Positions 40,401 through 49,904 of a stretch of DNA of 64,000 nt are shown in pieces. Below the pieces are notes generated by a model that was not told the origin of the DNA, did not search any database, and was given only the letters and a program-made list of their open reading frames with translations. Within the stretch, counting starts at the first letter, position 1, and each line of letters begins with the position of its first letter. Origin of the DNA: Aureococcus anophagefferens (lineage: Eukaryota; Sar; Pelagophyceae; Pelagomonadales; Pelagomonadaceae). Position numbers and translations under genes: made by a program. The stretch is from contig NW_008705570.1 of NCBI RefSeq assembly GCF_000186865.1, positions 1,361,203 to 1,425,202 of the forward strand. Direction: 5' to 3'.

Positions 40401-40707
40401 TCGCACGGCGTCCACGTGCAGACTTTGCCCGGGTCGCCCTGCACCTCCGCGGCGTTGAGGCAGTCGTCCTCGGTGTACAAGTTTCCGCACCCGGAGTCGC
40501 CGTCGCATGGCTCGCAATCGTCGGAGTAGTCGTAGGAGTAGGAGTAGCTCGAGCCGTCGCACGGCGTCCACGTGCAGACCTTGCCCGGGTCGCCCTGCAC
40601 CTCCGCCGCGTTAAGACAGTCGTCCTCGGTGTACAAGTTCCCGCACCCGGAGTCGCCGTCGCATGGCTCGCAGTCGTCGGAGTAGTCGTAGGAGTAGGAG
40701 TAGCTCG

Positions 40708-40763
<56 letters not shown>

Positions 40764-43192
40764 GACGCGATCGGCGCCGCCGTCGGAGTGACGGGCGCCG
40801 CCGTCGGCGCGACGGGCGCGGGCGACGGCGTGACCGCCGGAAGCGCCGTCGGCGCCGGCGTCGGCAGCGCCGTCGGCGGCGCGGTCGCGACCCCGATCGG
40901 GTCGCGCGACTGCAGGCGGCGCAGGGCCGCGGCCGCGGCGCGCGCCGGCGCCGCGAGGCGCCGCGCGCCGTCGTCGTCGTCGCCGTCGAGCGTCGCCTGC
41001 ACGTGCGTGTAGAAGACCTCGTAGGCGTTGAAGACGAAGCGGAGCGTCGCGTCGACGTCGAAGTCCGCCGCCGGGATCGTCGCGGTCGCGTCGAAGAAGG
41101 CGTCGTGGATCACGGCCTCGCCGTCGACGCGGAGGCCGCCGCCGACGAAGACCGCGGACGTGTCGTTCACGGACGTTCCGTTGAAGGCGAGGTCGGCGCC
41201 GACGACCTCCGCGCCGTCGGAGCTCAGCGCGGCGACGAAGGCGACGTCGTCGGGGAGCTCCAGGGGCGAGAACGTGCCCGCGCCGACGGTCAGCGCGGCG
41301 GCGCCGGCGACGTCGAGCACGGAGTCGCCGCCGAGCTCGAGCGAGCCCGCGAAGCCGCCCGCGGCCTCGAAGCCGGCGCTTCCGTCGTCGTCGTAGGCGT
41401 AGGAGTAGGACGACGGCGCGTCGCCCACGCGAAAGTGGCCCGAGAACTCGCCGTAGGCCTCGTGGTCGTCGACGGACTTGAGGACGTCGAGCGCGGCGCC
41501 GTGGCCGGCGATCGAGAAGCCGCCGTCCACCTCGTTCGCGCCGACCTGGCCGACGAGGCGGACGCGGCTCAGGACGTCGTCGCCGCGCTCGACGGCGGCG
41601 AGGTCGAGCGTGCCCGCGGCGCCCATGTCGAAGCCCGGCAGGTCCGTGGTCACGTCCCAGGCCGCGGACAGGTTGAGCAGCGGGCCCCGGTGGTCCGCCA
41701 TGGTCACGGCCGCGCCGTCGCCGTCGACCGTCGCGATCGTCGTGACGTTGCGCCGCGTGCCGTCGGACTCGATCACATGGCTGTAGGACGTGAGGCGCAG
41801 GTCGTCGCCGCTGCCCTTGAGGTACTCGTCGACGGCGAAGACGTGGGACCCGTCGCTCGCGCGCGTCGTCGCCGCCGTGCCGCACCAGAGCGCGTCGACG
41901 ACGGTCCCGCACGCGCGCGTCTCGTACTCGTCGTCCCAGACGCTGTACAGGCAGTGGTCCTCGGAGAGGGACTCGAAGTCGCAGGCCGCGCGCCACGCGG
42001 CCGGCGCCGCGAGCCGCCGGCGCCGCGGCGCCGCCGGGCCGCCGAGCGAAAGACTGTGCCGCGCGCCGACGAGCGCCTCGAAGAACGTGCGCCGGCCGCC
42101 GCCGGGGAGCGTGTTCGCCCAGAAGTCCCAGCCCGACGCCCGCTCGTTGCTGTAGGAAAGCACGTTCGCCGCGAGGGGCCCCGCGAGCGCGCAGCCGGCG
42201 GGCCCGGCGGGCTCGCCGGTCGCGCACCTCGCAAAGTAGGACACGTCGACGGCCGCGGCCTCGCCGCGGGCGAAGCGGAGCGTCGCCGCCTCGACGCCGG
42301 CGACGTAGTGCGCGCCCACGGGCGCCGCGGCGCCGTCCCCGCGCAGCGCCGCGGCGAAGGCGCCGCGGTCGTCCGACGACGCGACGACGAACGAGAGCTC
42401 GGGCGCGCGCACGGTGACGTTGGCCACGGGCCAGTCCGCGGGCACGGCGACGGGCGACGCCGCGTAGGTGCCCCGGAAGCTCCCGGCGTCGCTCGAGAAG
42501 GCGCGGAAGTGCTCGAGCGCGGCGTCGAGCTTCGACGTCGACGCTTCGACGAAGCCGCCGCGCGCGTCGCCGGCGAAGAGCTTCTTCCCGTCGTAGGCGA
42601 CGTCGACGGCGCGCTCCCAGGTCAGGGTCCGCGAGAAGCCCAGGGACCGCCAGAGCGTGCCCTCGGCGTCGACGGCGCAGGAGACGCGTAGGGTCGACTC
42701 GAACGCAGAACCGGTCAACGCGTAGGCGCGAAGCCGCTCGAAGAGGAGGTCGAAGTCGAGGGCCGACACGCGCAGGGACGCGCGCACGGTCGCCGCCTTG
42801 CCCACGAGGGGCCAGGCGCCGCCGTCGGGCGCCGCGGAGACGCGCGCGACGGTACCGCCGGCCAGCTCCGCGCGGCAGGAAGCGCCCGTCACTTCCAGCG
42901 AGTGGAAGCGCGACCGCGGCCCGTCGAGGCCGACGCCGGAGACGTCGACGACGACGTCCGGGCCGTCGAAGCGCACGGCGATGGCCGCGTCCGTCGCCCG
43001 CAGGCCGTCGGGGCTCCGGAGGAGCGGCGCTACGGTGAGGATGGTGGCGAAGCCCAGGGCGAAGCTCAAGGCCGCGAGGGCCGCGAGGCAGGCCAGGAAC
43101 CGGCGCCGCCGCGTCGTCGGCGGCGGCGCCGCCGCGAGCAGGCCAAACTCGCCGCCCTTCTCCGGGCGCAGGGGGTTCTCGACGGACGCCAT
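37457..43192 (-). CDS. Giant acidic surface protein with 52-residue Cys repeats
   Basis: A 1911-residue intron-free protein. A basic cytosolic start precedes a membrane helix (about 32-58), and a second helix lies near the C-terminus (IYVAAFGAGAAAVLLLVAGLAL), followed by CSCSCG and a short tail, so most of the chain is probably extracellular. The N-terminal 800 residues contain beta-rich repeats of unknown type. The centre holds five copies of a 52-residue unit with six cysteines (DDCEPCDGDSGCGNLYTEDD...CTWTPC), a mucin-like PTAAPVTPTAAPV stretch and a run of about 17 Asp. The third part is again beta-rich and acidic. I infer a cell-surface or extracellular-matrix protein, perhaps calcium-binding through its acidic runs. 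Confidence 0.75.
39597..40763 (-). repeat. 156-bp coding tandem repeats and a (GAC)n tract
   Basis: Five near-identical copies of a 156-bp unit (52 codons); three are directly in tandem at about 40245-40712, and two lie at 39597-39900. Unit starts at 40401 and 40557 are exactly 156 bp apart. The (TCG)n tract at 40711-40763 encodes the poly-Asp run. Differences between copies are few, mostly silent. Confidence 0.85.
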
Positions 43193-43390
43193 GTTCGATG
43201 GGTGGTCGGGCAGCCCTACTCCGAATACACGTCAACCAACGGTTCATCATTGCAAACTTGAAGTGCGATGCGATGAGCAGCCCGATGACACGAGGATGAT
43301 GCCTCCATCGTAGCAGCATCGATCATCTTGACGCTCGTCGGCGCGGCGCGCGGCGACGCCGCGCCGTGCCGCCGCCGCTGAAGCTCGGTG

Positions 43391-46210
43391 ATGTGGCGCC
43401 TCCTCCTGATCACCAAAGCGCTCGCCCAGACCGCCTGCCCGAGGTATGTTTTGATCTCGGAGCAGCGGAGCGGTACGGGATTCTTTCTGGAGAAGATCAA
43501 CGCGCACCCCGAGGTCAACTTCGCGAGCGAGCTCTTCGACGGCTTTCATGCATTGCATAAGTTGGACGTCGGCGTCGGCGTCCGCTCGTCCGCTCGTCTC
43601 GCCCCGACCCGCGACCGTCGCGCGATCGCAGGTCGGCGACGTCCTGGTCAGCTGGGAGAGCATGGAGGCGGTTATCGAGGCCACGTACCGCAGCCTCTGC
43701 GACGGGCGGCAGGCCTCCGTGGGCTTCAAGTGGATGTCGGGCGGCCAGCGTCCGCGCCTCGTCGACTCCCGACGCGACCTTGCGTAGGACGAACCAGGGC
43801 CACAGCGTGCACCACGCGCGCATCATCGAGTACCTGTCGCCGCCCCGGCGTCCGCGTTCCCGATCGTGCGCGAGCTCCCCGGCCGCCCGCGCGCCTCCCT
43901 CGGCCCTCCGCGCGCTCTCCGACCGTTCCGCGAGCTCCCCGGCCGTCCAGGCGCCGCACGGGCACCACCATTCTCTACCTCTTCCGCCGGAACCTCCTTC
44001 GCCACGAGATCAGTAAGAACGCCAACACGCAGCTCAAGGACGCCCTCGCGCATCCGAAGACGGCGGCCGAGCTCGCCTCCGCGCGAGGCAACGTGACGCT
44101 CTTCGAGGGCGCGGAGCTCGTCTCGGACATGGTCAAGAGGCTCGAGGCGCGCGCGAAAGTCGTCGGCTACTACGCGGGCATCCCGTCGCTGTTCCTCGCG
44201 TACGAGGACCTCGTCCCCGGCTCGAGCGACGCGGAGGCGCGGTGGGCCGCGGTCTTCGAGGTCCTGCGCGCGAGCGCGAACGCGACGATGAAGACGCCGA
44301 AGAGGCCGCTCGTCGCCATTCACCAGACGCGCGCGATCCTCGGCGACGTCGACAACGCCGCGGCGGTCCGAGACACGATGCGCTCCGTCTGCTCGCCGGA
44401 GGTCAGCTTCGGAGGCGCGTGCGAAGAGGTCCTCGCCGGAGCCGCCGCCGCTCCCGACAAAGCCATGCGGTCCGTCCTGAAGCGCTACGCGGCGGCGAAC
44501 GCGGCGCTCGCGGCCGCGGCGGCGACCGCGGCGCTCGCGCCCCACGAGGGCAGGCGAACGTCCGTTCGCGCCCACGCCGACGCCGCGCCGTGCCGGCGCC
44601 TCGAGGCGGCGCTGACGCGCGACGACGCGGGCCGCCGCGCCTCGGCGCTGCGCGACTGCGGCGCCTGCCTCGCCCACCTCGACGCCGCCATGGACGCCTA
44701 CTTCGAGTTCCTGCCGCTCGTGTCGGCGCGGCTCTTCCAGCTCCAGGTCTACGGCTGGGCCGACGGACGGACGGGCAACGCGTCCGCGTTCCGCGCGCTC
44801 GCGGACCGCCGCGCGGCGCTGGCCGCGCGGGCCGACCCGGCGCTCGCGCGGCCCGCGGCGGCGCGGCGGCGCATGGACGCGAGCGTCGCGAACTACGGCC
44901 AGTGCGCGCGCAGCGGGCGGCGCCTCGCCGCCGGCGCGGACCCGCGCGAGGACTGCGGCGCCGCGGCCGCGCGGGAGCCAAACGGGACCGCGTCGCTGCT
45001 CGCGCACCTGCACCTGACGTTCCACGGGGGCACGGCCCTCCTCGACCTCATCAAGTCGTCGACGTGCATGCTCCTGCCGAAGACGTGCGCGGCGAACGTC
45101 GGGGCGGGAAAAGAGCGCGAACTTCCCAAAGGCTCCTCTCTCGGTCGTTTTCCACTCGTTTCGGCTGACTTTTGGACGAGCGATCATCGCTCGGAACGGT
45201 CTCGACGCGTGGATGCTGTTTCCGGCACTCGCGCGCGCGGAACACTCACGTTGAAGCGACGTTGAATCACTCGTGTCCCGCCCAGGCGAACGTCCGCCCG
45301 GACAAGCGCGGCGCGGTCGACCTCCTGGCGGTGACGGCGGCGGCGAACCGGTGCAACGACCAGCGCTGCGGGAAGAACTTCGCGAGCCTCGCGGCGCCCG
45401 ACGACGACGGCGCGGTGGCGGCGCCCGTCGACGCCGTATTCTTCGAGCCGTCGCTGCCGCGGCACGTCGCGCTGCGCTGGCTCGACTCTCCCAAAATCGT
45501 CTTCTCGACGGTCGCGCGGCACCCGTCGTTCTTCGCGCTCACAAGGGGCCTCCAGGCGGGCAAGCACCCGGACTTTCTGCTGCACGCGTGGCAGGGCAAG
45601 AGCCCGCCGCCGTCGTACTGCACAGTCCTCGCGGAAACGCACGTCAACGAGGTGCGGCGCCGCGTCGACGCCGGCGCCATCGAGGCGCCCAAGGGCCTCG
45701 ACGCCTGCCTGCGGGGGGGCAGGGCCTCGCGGGCGCCGAACGCGACGCGCGCGGACCTCGCCGCGGCGCGCGCGAAGATGGCCCGCTTCGCGGTCGTCGT
45801 CGTCGCCGAGGAGTCCGCCCCGCCGGCGTCCGCGCGCGCGGGGGACCGCGTCGACGGCGCGCCGCAGGTACGCCGAGGGCCTCCGCGGCTTCTGCCGGCG
45901 CCTCGGCTGGCCGAGCTGCGCGGGCACGCGCCACCGGTGGAACCCGCCGCCCGAGGTGAAGGCGGCCGCGGACCGCGTCGGCCGGCGGCTCCGGCCCGCG
46001 CCCGCGCCGCACCACGGCGCCGAGGCGGCCCTCGGCCACTACGGCCTCGACCGGGCCGCGTTCGCCGCCCTCGTCGACGCGAGCCAGCTGAGCCTCGAGC
46101 TCTACTTCTTCGCGCGCGAGCTCAACCGCGCGGACCACCGCGAGCTCGGCCTCCGGCCGCCGTCGACGGGCCTGGCCGCGCCGGGCGAGTTCGAGGGCGT
46201 GTTCTTCTAA
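43391..46210 (+). CDS. Two-domain sulfotransferase-like protein with five introns including introner 5
   Basis: Exons 43391-43567, 43632-43735, 43788-43838 (or -43847), 43951-45091, 45286-45812 and 45868-46210 give about 780 residues, all phases consistent. Domain 1: YVLISEQRSGTGFFLEKI is the PAPS 5'-phosphosulfate loop; FKWMTNQGH and TTILYLFRRNLLRHEISK match the conserved core of plant and algal sulfotransferase-like proteins. Domain 2, after the introner, has HLHLTFHGGTALLDLI and IVFSTVARHPSFFALTRG, like the two PAPS loops of carbohydrate sulfotransferases. So this seems a fusion of two sulfotransferase units. The N-terminus is only weakly hydrophobic, so Golgi location is not shown. The third intron's start is ambiguous. 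Confidence 0.72.
43568..43631 (+). other. Short intron, 64 nt (GT-AG), with target-like flanking repeat
   Basis: Begins GTCGGCGTCGGCGTCCG and ends CGCAG; the next exon starts GTCGGCGA, so 7 of 8 bases match the intron start as in an introner target duplication. GCGTCCG starts at base 11. Confidence 0.75.
43736..43787 (+). other. Short intron, 52 nt (GT-AG)
   Basis: Chosen because splicing gives FKWM|TNQGH, the conserved core of the family. Begins GTCGGGCGGCCAGCGTCCG; GCGTCCG starts at base 13. Ends GCGTAG. Confidence 0.6.
43839..43950 (+). other. Short intron, 112 nt (GC-AG; start may be 43848)
   Basis: Removes a proline-rich stretch to give ...IIEYLS|RRTGTTILYLF.... Begins GCCGCCCCGGCGTCCGCG, ends GTCCAG. 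Starts at 43839 and 43848 both keep the frame. Confidence 0.55.
45100..45285 (+). mobile_element. Introner element 5 (family 1)
   Basis: 186 bp with perfect 8-bp target copies GCGAACGT (45092-45099 and 45286-45293). Ends CGGGGCGGGAAAAGAG and CTCGTGTCCCGCCCAG; here base 2 of the left end is G, not A. Host intron 45092-45285, GC to CAG, join ...PKTCA|ANVRPDK.... Confidence 0.92.
45813..45867 (+). other. Short intron, 55 nt (GT-AG)
   Basis: Joins ...VVVVAEE to YAEGLRGFCRR (phase 2). Begins GTCCGCCCCGCCGGCGTCCG, ends GCCGCAG. Confidence 0.75.
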
Positions 46211-46280
46211 GGGAGTGTCGGTGTGAAGTGGATACCACGTGCGTTCGAGGGCGTATTCTTCTAGTTTGTGTCGGTGTGCG
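46190..46280. repeat. Tandem copy of the sulfotransferase 3' end
   Basis: TTCGAGGGCGTGTTCTTCTA (46190, ending in the stop codon) recurs as TTCGAGGGCGTATTCTTCTA at 46244, 54 bp on, with the following TGTCGGTGTG also repeated. A second in-register stop codon is thus duplicated downstream. Confidence 0.7.
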
Positions 46281-46340
46281 TCCAAGACATCGAATCCGGG
46301 AGAGCAAGCGAATTAGACGACGACGAAGGGACAAGCGGGA

Positions 46341-47032
46341 CTAGAGGTGGCCGTAGGGGTTCGCCGGCTCCGCGGGCGTGACGCCCTGGTCCGCGAGGGC
46401 CGCCTCCGCGCTGCTGAGCTCCTCGAGGTAGGCGGCCTCGGCGTGGATGTACCTATCGAGAGGGCATGGTTTCGGGTGTTCGAATGCGCGGCGGACGCCG
46501 GGGCGGACCAGGAGGCGATGGCGGGCTTGAGCTCGACGAGCGTGATGCCCGTGGCCTTGTCCACGGTGACCTGGCCGATGATGTAGGCGACGTCGGCCTC
46601 GCGGACGGGCACGTGGTCGTTGATCTCCGTGAGGAGGCCCGACAGCTGGTCCACGGGCAGGTGGCCCGACGCGTCCTTGTCGTACTTCTCGAAGAGCTCC
46701 GTGAGCTCCTTGTTCGCGTGCTTGATCGCGATCATCGCCGACAGCGCCTTCGGCAGCTCGTCGACGGTGAGCTCGGGCTTCGCCGTCGTGCCGCCGATGC
46801 GCATGATGAGGTCCACCTCCTCGTCGGTGACGCCGCCGACGCCGGGCGTCCAGACGTTGAGCAGCTCCGTCGCCATGGCCTTCACCTCGTCGTGGTTGAG
46901 CGTTCCCGTCTTGGTGGCATCAAACTGCGTCATGAACTTCTGGAAGGCCTGGTTGCCGGAATTGCGCGCCTCATGGCGCTGGTTCCGCCGCTGCGTGTTG
47001 GGCGCGAGGTGGGCCGAAGCCGCGGCGCCCAT
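46341..47032 (-). CDS. EF-hand calcium-binding protein, possibly myristoylated
   Basis: Exons 47032-46509 and 46452-46341 give 211 residues; the unspliced frame instead runs into a basic, unlikely tail. The start MGAAAS suits N-myristoylation after Met removal. Canonical EF-hand loops are DATKTGTLNHDE (about 38-49) and DKDASGHLPVDQ (about 116-127), each flanked by helices; two intervening units are degenerate. The spliced C-terminus (YIHAEAAYLEELSSAEAALADQG) continues in helix. A calcium sensor, possibly membrane-tethered; targets unknown. Divergent from the epimerase gene across 120 bp. Confidence 0.82.
46453..46508 (-). other. Short intron, 56 nt (GT-AG)
   Basis: Splits a Trp codon (...IASW|YIHAE...). 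On the minus strand begins GTCCGCCCCGGCGTCCGCCG, ends CTCTCGATAG. Sixteen bases, CCGCCCCGGCGTCCGC, are identical to the 43839 intron start. Confidence 0.85.
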
Positions 47033-47152
47033 GCTCTCGGGAGAGTGTGCTCTGCGGCGCTGCTGAAATTATTGAAGATTCAGGTTTACCTCATCGTGCT
47101 TCCAACGGCAAGTTTCTGATGGAGCTGCCCCGATGGAGCTAGCTCTCGAACT

Positions 47153-48265
47153 ATGGCGGCCCACGTAGACGACGACCCGGAGCTCGAGCTCGAAAAGCTG
47201 CCGCAGGACCTCCACTCGCTGCGCGCGAGGGATGCCGCGCTCGACGCCTTGGCGAGCGAAATAATCGAGCGCGCGGCGCGGCTCGCGGCCGCGGCGCTCG
47301 AGCCCGCCGACGCGGCGGCCCTCGCGGCCCTCGGCGGCGCCGTCCTCGTCACGGGCGCCGCGGGCTACCTCGGCGCGGCGCTCTGCGGCGCGCTCGGCCG
47401 CCTCGGCGTCGCCCACGTCGGCGTCGACGTCGTCGCCGGGCCCGCGGTGCGCAAGCGCCACGACGTCGCCGACGCGGCGGCCCTGCGCGCGTCGGCCGCG
47501 GGCTGCGCCGCCGTGCTCCACGCGGCGGCACTGCACGCGCCGCACGCGTCGTCGCGGCACGCGGACGACTTCGTCCGAACGAACGTCGAGGGCACGCGGA
47601 ACGTGCTCGCGCTCGGGCTGCCCGCGGTCCACACGTCGACGACGTCGCTCACCATAACGCCGCGCGTGAAGCGCCGCGAGCAGGCGGGGGAGCTCGTCTG
47701 GCTCGACCACGCGTCCGCGGATCCGACCGCGGCCGCGGCCGGCGACGACGCGCCGCGGAACAAATACGGGCGGACGAAGCTCGCGGCGGAGCGGCTCTGC
47801 GTCGCCGCGGCGGCGGACGTCGTCGTGCTGCGGACGCCGCGGTTCTTTCCCGAGGCGCCCTTCGAGGACGGCGGGGATCTTCCGAATTTCAAGGCGAACG
47901 AGCTCCTCGGGCGGCGCGCGGCGCTCGTCGATTTGGTCGACGCCCACCTGCGGGCGCTCGCGCGCGTCCGGGCGCTGCGCGGCCGCGTGCTCACGCTCTG
48001 CGCGCCGACGCCGCTGGCCCGCGGCCTCGCGCCGCGCGCCGCGGCGGCGCGCGTCCGCGACACGTGGCCGCGGGCCGAGGAGCTCTTCGCCCGCCGCGGC
48101 TGGCGCCTCGCGGACGCGATCACGCGCGTCTACGACCCGAGCGCCGCGATGGACGCGCTCGCGTGGCGGCCGCGCGTCACGTTCGCGTCGGTGCTGAGGG
48201 CGCTCGACGGGGAGGTCGTCGACGAGGCCGCGGCGCTGGAGATCGTTCTACGGGGGGCTTACTAA
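47153..48265 (+). CDS. NAD-dependent epimerase/3-beta-HSD-type extended SDR
   Basis: A 370-residue intron-free protein. After a helical N-terminal 60 residues, AVLVTGAAGYLGAALCGAL is the glycine-rich NAD(P)-binding motif. DVAD and VLHAAALHAP correspond to the cofactor pocket and the catalytic-strand region. NKYGRTKLAAE holds the Tyr-x-x-x-Lys catalytic pair, and STTSLT supplies the Ser/Thr. The C-terminal half binds substrate. It could act on nucleotide sugars or sterols; the sequence does not decide. No targeting signal. Its stop lies 16 bp from that of the H3-tail gene. Confidence 0.8.
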   Translation: MAAHVDDDPELELEKLPQDLHSLRARDAALDALASEIIERAARLAAAALEPADAAALAALGGAVLVTGAAGYLGAALCGALGRLGVAHVGVDVVAGPAVRKRHDVADAAALRASAAGCAAVLHAAALHAPHASSRHADDFVRTNVEGTRNVLALGLPAVHTSTTSLTITPRVKRREQAGELVWLDHASADPTAAAAGDDAPRNKYGRTKLAAERLCVAAAADVVVLRTPRFFPEAPFEDGGDLPNFKANELLGRRAALVDLVDAHLRALARVRALRGRVLTLCAPTPLARGLAPRAAAARVRDTWPRAEELFARRGWRLADAITRVYDPSAAMDALAWRPRVTFASVLRALDGEVVDEAAALEIVLRGAY

Positions 48266-48281
48266 GCGGCGACGCGACGGG

Positions 48282-49163
48282 TCACTTCTTCGCGCGCTTG
48301 CGCTTCGACTCCTGCCCCGCGGCCTCGAGCTCGCGCACGCGCGCGAGCGCCGCGGAGAGGAGCTGGTCCTTCTCCGAGACGCGGACGTAGTCCGCGCGCG
48401 GGAACGGCACCGGCGCGTCGCGGCGCCGCGCGAAGAAGACGCCGCTGCCGAGCTCGAGCGCCTCCGAGAGCAGGAGGTCGCCGTCGCAGAGGCGCAGCGC
48501 GGGGACGTCGCCGTGGACGACGCCGCAGCAGAGCTTGCCGGCGTTGTCGAAGTCGCCGCCGACGCGATCCTCGTCCTCGTCCTCGTGCGCCCACGCCGGC
48601 CGCGCCTTGTTGCGGGCCATGCCGCGATCGTCCCAGCGAATCGGGTCGCCCTCTTTGCTGACGAACTCGAACGTGTGCCAGTAGCCCGTCGACGAATACG
48701 GCCTCGGCTCGACGTCCTCGAGGATCTCCGTGGAGAACGCGCCGGTGAGCGGACGCGCAGGAACGTCGTTCCGCGGGATGTCGACGCATCCCTCACCGCT
48801 CTCGTCGATGGACAGGTGGCCGGCGGAGGGGAGCACGACCTCGCGCTCGTCGTGGTCGCCGCCCCAGTCGTTCATGCTGAGGTAGAATCCGAAGATCTCA
48901 TACCGCCCCGCGAGCGCCGCGGTCGTCGCGCCGCGGATGACGAGGCTCGCGTCCAGCGAAGCGTCGCTCACGTCCCAGAAGTGGTCGCCGGCGTCGGCCT
49001 TGTAGAAAAGTCTGCGGGACGCGAGCGCTTGCTCGTCCGCGACGCGCTTCTCCTCCTTCTTGAGCTCCTCCTCCGTCAACGCCGGGCCCGGGCGGACGGT
49101 GTTGCGCCGCGGGGGGCGTTTGCCGCCAGTCGACTTGCGCGCCGTCTGCTTGGTCCGGACCAT
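48282..49163 (-). CDS. Non-histone protein carrying a histone H3 N-terminal tail
   Basis: A 293-residue protein whose residues 2-15, VRTKQTARKSTGGK, equal the histone H3 tail except for Val in place of Ala1. Positions equivalent to H3 R2, K4, R8, K9, S10, T11 and K14 are kept; resemblance ends at KRPPRRN. No histone fold follows. The next part is a charged helix (LTEEELKKEEKRVADEQAL), then about 200 residues of a beta-rich domain (LFYKADAGDHFWDVSDASLD...STGYWHTFEFV) that I do not recognise, then a coiled coil and a KRKRAKK nuclear signal. The tail could be modified by H3 enzymes or bind H3 readers, so a chromatin-linked role is likely, but this is inference. Divergent from the proline-rich gene across 221 bp. 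Confidence 0.8.
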   Translation of the reverse strand: MVRTKQTARKSTGGKRPPRRNTVRPGPALTEEELKKEEKRVADEQALASRRLFYKADAGDHFWDVSDASLDASLVIRGATTAALAGRYEIFGFYLSMNDWGGDHDEREVVLPSAGHLSIDESGEGCVDIPRNDVPARPLTGAFSTEILEDVEPRPYSSTGYWHTFEFVSKEGDPIRWDDRGMARNKARPAWAHEDEDEDRVGGDFDNAGKLCCGVVHGDVPALRLCDGDLLLSEALELGSGVFFARRRDAPVPFPRADYVRVSEKDQLLSAALARVRELEAAGQESKRKRAKK

Positions 49164-49384
49164 TTCTCCAGCGGGTTCGCCGCCGCCGCGTTCCCAAAGA
49201 CCCAGAAGCCGAGCCCTTGGCCGTCACGTTGTCAGGCAGCGGCGAGCAGCCCAGCGACAACCTCAATCCGGAGCGGCAATTTTGATGCATCGTTGAAGAT
49301 CGGTAACGGAATTGCCGGAAGCGGCGCGCTGTGAGACGAAGACGCGCCGCAGCCACACCCACACTCAGCCACAGCAACAGTGCG

Positions 49385-49870
49385 ATGTCGGCACCACCGC
49401 CGCCGCCGCCGCCGCCGCCGAGCATCGGTCCGCCGCCCGGCGCGCCGCCAGCTCCAGTTCCGAGGCCGCCGCAAAGCCCCGCGCCGCCGTCTGTGGTGAA
49501 GAAACCGCCTCCAGGTGCGGTAGCGATGCTGCCGCCTGGGGTCGGCGCGAAGCAGCTCACGAAGACGCTGAAGGCGACGAATGTCGGCGGACCCCCGCCG
49601 GGCCCACCACCGCCGGGCCCACCGCCGCCGAGTGCGATGAGCGCGTCGCCGGTCGTCCCGCGGCCACCCGTAATTACGCCGCCTCGGCCGCCGACGTCGT
49701 CGACTGTACCCGGCGGGCCGCCGCCGGGCCCGCCGCCGACGCCGCCGCCCTCGGGCAAGCCGCCCGTCGTCGCGCCGCCGCCCATGGTGGCGCCTCCGCC
49801 GATGTCGAAGCCCCCGCCGGCGTCGCGCGTCCCGCCAGTGAAGATGGCTGCGAAGCCGAGCAGCCCGGGC

Positions 49871-49904
<34 letters not shown>

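Noticed and set aside
3345..45285. Dispersed 190-bp repeats as a CRISPR array or ordinary MITEs in spacers
   Set aside because: They are not clustered, all lie inside genes with 8-bp target copies, and removing them restores proteins; they are introners.
48282..49163. A true histone H3 gene
   Set aside because: Similarity stops after about 15 residues; there is no histone fold, and the length and composition differ.
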